The position numbers and the translations under genes were made by a program. Positions 62,885 through 64,000 of a stretch of 64,000 nt of DNA are shown here, one piece after another (the stretch's first letter is position 1; each line of letters opens with the position of its first letter). The stretch is from contig JAFLUA010000009.1 in the NCBI GenBank assembly GCA_022508985.1, positions 1 to 64,000 on the forward strand, given 5' to 3'. The notes beneath the pieces were generated by a model. That model was not told the origin of the DNA, did no database searches, and was given only the letters and a program-made list of their open reading frames with translations. Origin of the DNA: Muribaculaceae bacterium (GTDB taxonomy: Bacteria; Bacteroidota; Bacteroidia; Bacteroidales; Muribaculaceae).

Positions 62885-64000
62885 TTATTTAGGTGATAGC
62901 GTTATCAGCGGTATGAGCATTTCTTCAAGTGAGATACCGCCGTGCTGGAACGTGCCTGTATAATATTGCACGTAGTAGTTATAATTGTTTGGATAGGCAA
63001 AAAAATCGTCGCGGGCGGCAAAAACGTACGTGGTAGACACGTTGGGGGAAGGGAGCCCGAAACGACTCGGATTTTTTATCTCAAAAACTTGCTTGGGATT
63101 GTACGCAAGATTCTTGCCGAGTTTATACCGCAAGTTGGTATTGGTGTTTTTGTCGCCAACGACCTTTATGGGGTTGTCTACGCGTATGGTGCCATGGTCG
63201 GTGGTGAGCACTATTTTATAGCCTTTTTCGGCAATGCGACGGAAAATCTCGAGGGCCGATGAGTGTTTAAACCACGATTCGGTGAGTGAGCGATAGGCGG
63301 CGTTGGTCGATGCGAGTTCACGTATCATTTTCGACTCGGTGCGTGCATGCGACAGCATGTCGATAAAGTTGAAGATGATGACATTCAAGTCGTTATTCTC
63401 AAGACTATTGAATTCGCGTAACAGCTTCTCGCCGGAGGCATTGTCGTTTATCTTGTTATATGAGAAGCGGCAGCTGCGTCGATAGCGCTCAAATTGCGTG
63501 GCTATGAGCGGTGCCTCATTACTGTTTTTGCTTTCTTCGGCATCCTCATCAATCCACAGTTCAGGAAACATTTTCTCAATCTGAATAGGCATCAGCCCGG
63601 AGAAAATAGAGTTTCGGGCATATTGTGTGGCGGTGGGTAAAATGCTGGTATATAGTTGTTCATCGAAACTGAAATACTCGGCCAGCAATGGCTTGATTGT
63701 GCGCCATTGGTCAAGACGGAAGTTATCAATCAGTATGAAGAACACTTTTTCGCCGGCATCGAGCAGTGGGAATACCTTTCGAGGGAATACCTGAGGGCTC
63801 ATCAATGGTCTGTTCTCATCGTCGGTAACCCATGTTTCGTATTTGCGACGCACCCATTTGAAAAACTCTGAGTCGGCTTCTTTTTTCTGCATTTCGAGCA
63901 TCTCGCCCATATTGGTGCCGGCTTGAGCAAGCTCCATTTCTCTAAAGACGAGCCTGTCGTAGAGGTCGTACCAGTCTTCGATGGTGTCGGCGCTATTTAT
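62885..64000 (-). CDS. porX: PorX-type response regulator with PglZ/alkaline-phosphatase domain, 5' end missing
   Basis: The frame is open to the right edge of the window, so 372 codons are seen; full PorX has about 515-525 aa. The N-terminal receiver and helical linker lie mostly outside. The visible part starts in the linker (SADTIEDWYDLYDRLVF) and continues with the alkaline-phosphatase-like core: VFFILIDNFRLDQWRTI, SILPTATQYARNSIFSGLMP, and VLTTDHGTIRV near the end. In species with T9SS, PorX links a two-component signal to T9SS genes. It heads the operon porX-tsaE-birA-LMW-PTP. Confidence 0.9.
   Translation of the reverse strand: MNSADTIEDWYDLYDRLVFREMELAQAGTNMGEMLEMQKKEADSEFFKWVRRKYETWVTDDENRPLMSPQVFPRKVFPLLDAGEKVFFILIDNFRLDQWRTIKPLLAEYFSFDEQLYTSILPTATQYARNSIFSGLMPIQIEKMFPELWIDEDAEESKNSNEAPLIATQFERYRRSCRFSYNKINDNASGEKLLREFNSLENNDLNVIIFNFIDMLSHARTESKMIRELASTNAAYRSLTESWFKHSSALEIFRRIAEKGYKIVLTTDHGTIRVDNPIKVVGDKNTNTNLRYKLGKNLAYNPKQVFEIKNPSRFGLPSPNVSTTYVFAARDDFFAYPNNYNYYVQYYTGTFQHGGISLEEMLIPLITLSPK

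Overview
The window looks like a chromosomal segment of a Bacteroidales bacterium, most probably of the Muribaculaceae or a near relative. The evidence is two SusC/SusD outer-membrane pairs, the L28-L33-DUF4295 cluster, a DUF5723/lipoprotein pair, a PorX-type response regulator, the parA-parB-DUF5683-lytic transglycosylase order, and many promoters matching the Bacteroidota sigma-ABfr pattern (TTTG or TTG, about 20 nt, then TAnnTTTG). The family assignment is inference. No CRISPR array, prophage, transposase gene or tRNA gene was recognised.

Layout. 1-125 is the 3' end of a 5S rRNA gene and its terminator, so an rRNA operon lies just to the left. 163-3877 is a small AT-rich accessory patch: a two-gene minus-strand operon of unknown function (a 545-aa membrane protein and a 139-aa helical protein), transcribed divergently from a WYL-domain regulator that has a perfect palindrome at its promoter. 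3878-7249 holds deoC, a MazG-like gene, a GYF/CD225 protein, a DUF2752 protein and an acyltransferase. 7438-8305 is the rpmB-rpmG-DUF4295 operon with a structured leader. 8313-11625 is nadE-tilS. 11842-14961 is an envelope pair (lipoprotein and DUF5723). 15142-19371 is parA-parB-DUF5683-mltD, followed by an OPT transporter and a MATE exporter. 22661-37820 is a long run of minus-strand genes: miaA, pepT, a lipoprotein, a LytTR two-component pair, uvrA, an omega-amidase-like hydrolase, a lysophospholipid-type acyltransferase, thrC, and a translationally coupled pair of a coiled-coil protein and a 1001-aa receiver/PPDK_N protein.

38278-49310 carries two tandem susC-susD operons without local glycosidases or regulators. 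49740-53520 is tsaD-cinA and a secreted phosphodiester glycosidase. 53837-57151 holds dnaA, a conserved unknown gene and exonuclease III. 57152-61079 is gltX, an ArgC-like protein without the catalytic cysteine, and a CotH-family secreted protein. The right edge is a minus-strand operon: porX (cut by the window end), tsaE, birA and a low-molecular-weight tyrosine phosphatase.

The most unusual signal is non-coding. Four intergenic regions (37861-38220, 43721-43955, 49581-49671, 56859-57060) are packed with perfect or near-perfect mini-hairpins, most with a GGA (or complementary TCC) three-base loop. Two of the regions also share a 61-bp segment at 56/61 identity. This looks like a family of structured intergenic repeats rather than ordinary terminators. 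Other items of note are inverted ParB-like half-sites around the parA promoter, three direct repeats at about 20-bp spacing in the first susC leader, a possible pseudoknot leader before rpmB, and the ArgC pseudoenzyme.
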